The notes beneath the pieces were generated by a model that searched no databases, was not told the DNA's origin, and saw only the letters and a program-made list of their open reading frames with translations. DNA of 64,000 nucleotides from Fomes fomentarius (taxonomy: Eukaryota > Basidiomycota > Agaricomycetes > Polyporales > Polyporaceae): positions 87,001 to 151,000 of the forward strand of contig JABYQN010000009.1 of NCBI GenBank assembly GCA_022606135.1. Reading direction: 5' to 3'. This document shows, one piece after another, positions 59,678-64,000 of the stretch. How positions within the stretch are numbered: the first letter of the stretch is position 1; each line of letters begins with the position of its first letter. Made by a program: the position numbers and the translations under genes.

Positions 59678-61238
59678 CTACGCCCGCCGCATCGGGCCCA
59701 AAGCGCGCTTGATCGGGTCACTGCGGTCCTTGTCAGGAAGAACAGGGACACCCGGAAGCTCGCCGATCCTGCTGCTAGGCCGCGTCTGCGGCGCCTCGCC
59801 GTCCGCATGGACGCCCTTGCGCATGCGCCGCGCGATGTTCGCCGCGAGCGCGGCCGACACCGCCTCCTCGTCTTCCTCCTCTGCAGCAGCACTAGTGCCG
59901 GACCTGGTTGCGCGTGAATTTGACGGGCGCGACGTGCCAGCGGCGCCCCGCTTCCCTCCCGTGGCCTTGGCCGCTCCGGAAGATGCGTCGCTGGAAGTGG
60001 AACTCGCCCTGCTGTGCTTGCCTGCGGGCGTAGGAGCAATCGAAGTCGGGTCGGGGATGGGCACGGAAGGACCAGCGGAGGAATGTGCCCGCCTGCGGGC
60101 AGCGAGGTCGCGCTTCCGCGCCTCGGGGAAGAGCAACGTGGGCGGGCACGCGATCGACGACTCGTACTCCGGATGCTGCACGGGAAGGTGTGCAAGAGCC
60201 TCCTTCTCTGCGGCGACCTTCTCTGGCACGTAGTGCGGGTTACTTATTACCGCCCTGACGCCGCGGCTGTGGACGGGAAGAGGGGGAGAACGCAGTCAGC
60301 TCACATTGATCATGCACTGTGGGATATGGACGATGGGATGGGATCGAGATGGGGAAGTGACGGTGATATGATAGTTGTGAAGTGAAGCGAGAACTGCGGA
60401 AAATGTGGCAAGGAAGGGATGAAGCAAAAGTGAAAATGACGCACAAGACTACGCTCATCGTCGGCTTCTCGACATGCTTCTGTGGTGTAGGCGGCTCCGG
60501 CGAGCTCAGATCTTCGCTCGCAGGCACCGATTCAGCGAGGAACGGATTGTTGGGAGAGTCACGTTGGGGAAGGTCCGCCGCCTTGCCCTTGATCCGCTTC
60601 GTGCGGACTGTCGGCGGGGGCGTCGCTGGCCTCGGAACAACCGCAGGGGCGCGGCGGGACGGCGGAGGGGACATCAGGCCCGTGTGGCCGCGCCGTAGGA
60701 GATGAGGCGCAGGCGGGGGCGAGGACGACGGTGAGCGGGTGCGAGACCGGGACCGCGCACGAGTCGGGGCGCGATTCTTGAGGACCTTGTGCGTGGTGGG
60801 GGGAGGATTTCTGCTGCCTACTGCGGCAGACGACCCTGACGGGCCCATCCAGAACTGCTCCTCGACGCGGGCCTCGCTGAGCTCCTCCGCGATCGCGTCC
60901 AACGTCTTCGTCTTGCGCTTCTTGTGGCCGATGGCGACGGCCCCGGGCTGAATCCTCCGCCCTTCGGCACTTGCATCGTCCTCCCTGTCCGACTCTGGCT
61001 GCGGAACCTCGTGTTCGTCCTCCTCTTCGGACGAGGAGTCGGTGACGCGCGATCGCGAGCGCCGTTTGCGCTTGTGGGTCGTGCGCGGCGGGGTGGGCGG
61101 GAGAGCTGGTACAGCGGACGCTGCACGGCGTATGGGCGGTCTCCTGGTCGGCATAGATGATGGTCCTTCAGACGGAGCAGGAGCTGCAGATGGGGCGTCG
61201 GCGGGTAGTGGTCTGACCGCGGCTCGCACTCTGGGCAT
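59678..61238 (-). CDS. hypothetical disordered, probably nuclear protein with an FRGVR...NPHY motif (460 aa)
   Basis: No named family recognised. Exon 1 (60445-61238) and exon 2 (59678-60266) join in phase 2 to 460 residues. The start is the ATG at 61238; an upstream in-frame codon is not ATG. The N-terminal half is Pro/Ser/Arg-rich with basic nuclear signals (HKRKRRSRSR), an acidic stretch (SSSEEEDEHE) and IGHKKRKTKTLDAIAEELSE. It includes RSRSRTRSPSSSPPP and a TP-rich segment (PPEPPTPQKHVEKPTM-like). Exactly at the intron lies MSVVFRGVRAVISNPHYVPE, a short ordered-looking motif that I associate with fungal nuclear proteins but cannot name. PPTLLFPEARKR follows, then an Ala/Ser/Glu tail ending KRALGPMRRA. 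Several SP/TP sites suggest phosphorylation (inference). Confidence 0.7.
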
Positions 61239-63793
61239 TGTATGAGGAGCAAAAGGCAGCAAGCGCAAGCTGTTGGATCAGATCTAGAGTCAAAGTGATG
61301 GTGGTGCGGAGGAGAAAAGGAAAAGGGGCCGAAGCGCGGCTGAGCGAGAGTTAGATGGTTGGGCGCAACAGACCTGACCACAATTGCTCTCTCGAACAAT
61401 GCGCTTCGGCAATGTCCGGGCGTACAAACACTCCACAGCAACCGCTTGCATTAGACGCTGATAGCCTACGTGACTGTTTAGGAAATTGACTTCAGCGATA
61501 TCAAGATTCAAACGTGGACTTCAACACCTTATGGCTTTGGTCTTGATGGCTGGATTCTGTTCGAGATAATTTCGTGTCTTAAAGCTGAAATTATGACACA
61601 CCTGCCCCGTACGCTACTATGCTCTCAGTGATGTGCCCGACTTCCGACTCACTGGCAAGCCGTATCATGATTCCGAGTCGTTGACATATCTGTAAGTGCA
61701 TCCATCGGCACCTACTGCGTGTGTTTATTGATACTGCGTGATGCTACCTCATACACAGATCAGATCATAATATACGCAATACACGTCACAAACCACGTCA
61801 ATCAAGTGGTACGCGCCTGAGGTACTAACCTTCCCTTCCGATGGGGTCACGCAGGTTCCACGGTGGCGGACGATTCACCTCAGCTGATGTTGCTTGCATA
61901 TCCTTGTACAGGCTTCGCGCGCTAGACCCGAGGGCCCAGTGTGTCCTCAAAGTGTCCCATGCGTCACCTTAGCTGGAGCGTCCGCGAATGTGAACGCGCC
62001 CTGACCTCGCAGTCACATATAGTGAAGTCCTGGTAAGTAGGCATTCATTCGCTGCAGAATTCGAACTCACACCAGCAGTACCAACAGCGGCGAATCGTCT
62101 TGCACCAAAACAACCCACGTGCTCACTGCTACCCACACCGGACAATGGGTGGGGTTCATCCGGGAAGAACAACTGCGCGTGTCCAAGGACCGCTCCACAG
62201 AACCTTGACATGGATGACTTTGGGTGGTCGAATACTTCGATCAATTGCCGCACCGTGTGCCACTGCCTCGACGGATGGAATTCTGGCAGCCATCTGAAAC
62301 TGGCCGCCGACGTAGGCGACCACAAGTCCCTGCAGCCAGTCAGCCAACTCTAGCTACATCATGAGTAAGTGGCGTGCCCGCGCCAGCGGGCACTAGCCTC
62401 GCCCAATGACCTCGCCCAATCAGTGAGTTTGCGCCATTCTACACCGTGACATCGCCGATTACCGGGTCATTCTGTTCTCCCCCTCCATGCGACGGACACT
62501 TCAAATGGAAGACCACGAGACTTCGACCTCCTCCCACGCAACTCACAGATGCTTCGGCAGGCTGCGACGGGCACGAGCTGCTCTATTCATGCATTCGGAT
62601 TGAACGATGATTTAAACGGAGAACTTGCGTCTGGTGGCTCGCACCTCCAGAAAACAATGCTAGGCTATGGCTTCGAGCTTCAAGCTTCGGGCTCGGTTAC
62701 TGGATCTTGCCATGTTGGGGTCGTTCTGCTCGAGCAACATCGGCTCAGTCCACGCCATGGATCGGTAAGCCCACAAACAGCTTGGACCAGCTACCGTATG
62801 TCATCATAGTGTCAGCGCAAACGGCGCACAATGCATGCAGACCGGGTAATCCGTGTCTTTCGGACAGTTAGGAACCTGTCGGGCATTAGACGGTATGTTG
62901 GTTCTAGAAGAGCACTCAATGGACCTCGGAGAGGAGAGAAGAGAAGAGAAGAGAAGGCATAACTCGTCGCCAAACGTCCCGAGCAAGTTGGTGCCGAGCA
63001 GCATATCTCCGCAAGCGCATGACTGTGGAGATTCGCACAGTGTGGGTAGGAAGGGGTGAGTAAGGCCGAGATTTATAACTGCATGCAACGTATGATTGAA
63101 TTTGACGTGTTCTACTCACCGTCTGATTATGCAGTTGCCACAACGCCGCAGGACCGGGGGAGCGGCGGGACATGGGTCATGGATGTAGGGTTCCCAGCAT
63201 AACATAGGGAGCTTCCGAGAGAGAATGCGTGGAACGGTCTGTGCAAGCTAGTGCGGACGGGGCAGGGAAGAGGGAGAGTGTCGGAGGGCAGAGCATGAAC
63301 TGGTCCGAGCTGAGGTTGGTTTGCGAGCCGGGAGATAGGAGGCCGGTGGGGACGCAATAACCTGGCCTGTCCCAGAACGGGGCCGCTGGCAGGCGGGGAC
63401 TGGCAAAGGCGGGAAGACGGCCAAGAACGGGCTGGCGGCGGACGGCGGCGGCGGGCGACGTGCGCGAGGATCAGCGCCTCGAAGGCGGATGCGGGGCCGT
63501 GGGTGGCAGTGTGAGGTCGGAGGAGGAGAGAATCGCCGTCCTCTTCCCAAACAGGCAGGCGAGACGGCGCGGTGGATGATCGTCCTCGTTCTTTGACTCT
63601 CGCTTGACGTTTCTTGACGCTTCGCTCGTCCCATGGCCTATATATTATCCGACAACATATTCCATGTCACTCCCCATCCGCCGTCCCAAGTCATCTCTCC
63701 TTCCTCTCTCATCCCCCTCGTCGCCCTCGCCGACCGAGCCCTCGTCCTCGACTCTTACTCCGACGGCCTCATCGCCCTCCACGCCCCCGAGAG
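61239..63793. other. 2.5-kb region without supported genes
   Basis: Frames such as 61969-62325 (minus) and 62549-62809 (plus) have no motif. An 8-bp perfect hairpin (GTGCCCGC, loop GCCA) lies at 62374-62393. A TATA-like stretch occurs near 63640. Confidence 0.4.
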
Positions 63794-64000
63794 ATGACCT
63801 TTGCCACTCTTCGCTCGCTATATGCCCTGATTGGCGAGGCCCTCGATGACATCGAGCGCATTTACCGTGACGCGTCCATCGACTCGTCCTCGCCCATCCC
63901 TACCACGCCCTACACCGTCCTTACCTCCCCATGCACCCCATTCCGGCGACGACGCTCTCCACGCGCTACAGACGACGAAGACACGGACGAAGACTTTGAA
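63794..64000 (+). CDS. 5' part of an unassigned gene cut by the window edge
   Basis: Open from the ATG at 63794 to the end of the window (69 codons). It begins MTFATLRSLYALIGEALDDI, then ERIYRDASIDSSSPIP, and ends in an acidic run DDEDTDEDFE. The TFATLRxLxxxIGEALDDIER block resembles a helix I know from the N-terminal half of several mushroom proteins (O-methyltransferase-like and regulatory); the rest of the gene is needed to decide. The reading frame just upstream (VALADRALVLDSYSDGLIAL) stops at a TGA overlapping this ATG, so an earlier start with a splice is possible. Confidence 0.45.
   Translation, partial: MTFATLRSLYALIGEALDDIERIYRDASIDSSSPIPTTPYTVLTSPCTPFRRRRSPRATDDEDTDEDFE

Noticed and set aside
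62374..62393. perfect 8-bp hairpin with 4-nt loop
   Set aside because: Short GC hairpins are expected by chance in this length; no T-run or conserved context.
1..64000. CRISPR arrays, rRNA genes, bacterial operons or riboswitches
   Set aside because: The window is intron-rich fungal nuclear DNA; repeats seen are head-to-tail satellites without spacers, and no rRNA-like sequence was recognised.

Overview
The window is nuclear DNA of a filamentous basidiomycete, most likely a mushroom-forming Agaricomycete. Genes are split by many short GT-AG introns of about 45-70 nt. Two genes encode DUF6534-type membrane proteins, a family I know from mushrooms, and house-keeping genes (Ubc13, elongin C, calcineurin A) lie next to fast-evolving accessory DNA. 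Gene models were spliced by hand. Start, stop and phase were checked arithmetically for the methyltransferase, alpha/beta hydrolase, UBC13, elongin C, both C2H2 genes, the small-family genes B and D, the 60-kb nuclear protein and the ICMT-like protein. Exon borders of the two GMC genes, the P450, the DUF6534 genes and most of calcineurin are approximate.

Layout. 0.5-22.3 kb is a cluster of small-molecule-type enzymes: a secreted GMC oxidoreductase (-), a cytochrome P450 (-), a class I methyltransferase (+), a secreted alpha/beta hydrolase (+), a DUF6534 membrane protein (-), a second GMC oxidoreductase (+) and a second DUF6534 protein (+). No polyketide synthase, NRPS, terpene synthase or prenyltransferase is visible, so the core enzyme lies outside the window or the set is a modification or degradation cassette. 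23.1-28.1 kb is a conserved block: elongin C (-) and UBC13 (+) share a 273-bp divergent promoter, and UBC13 is convergent with calcineurin A (-). 29.4-30.3 kb encodes a single-pass membrane protein. 30.8-33.7 kb is rearranged DNA: a tandem duplication, a 23-bp repeat array, an HMG-box fragment and a broken copy of the zinc-finger gene found at 56.5 kb. 35.3-36.5 kb is a C2H2 zinc-finger gene. 38-51 kb is mostly non-coding, GC-rich and full of micro- and minisatellites, with one ICMT-like methyltransferase. 53.9-58.4 kb carries three related genes, one extended by C2H2 fingers. 59.7-61.2 kb encodes a disordered, probably nuclear protein, and the right edge holds the start of an unassigned gene.

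The most unusual observation is a small unrecognised protein domain (core pattern S-x(8-10)-LGxxGM). It occurs in short genes at 53.9 kb, 54.7 kb and 37.5 kb and, more divergently, at the N-terminus of the zinc-finger protein at 56.5 kb. Three copies have a phase-2 intron exactly nine codons after the conserved Met. A degenerate copy of the zinc-finger gene's middle region lies at 31.9-32.4 kb. I do not recognise this family; it may be a lineage-specific, locally expanding gene family.
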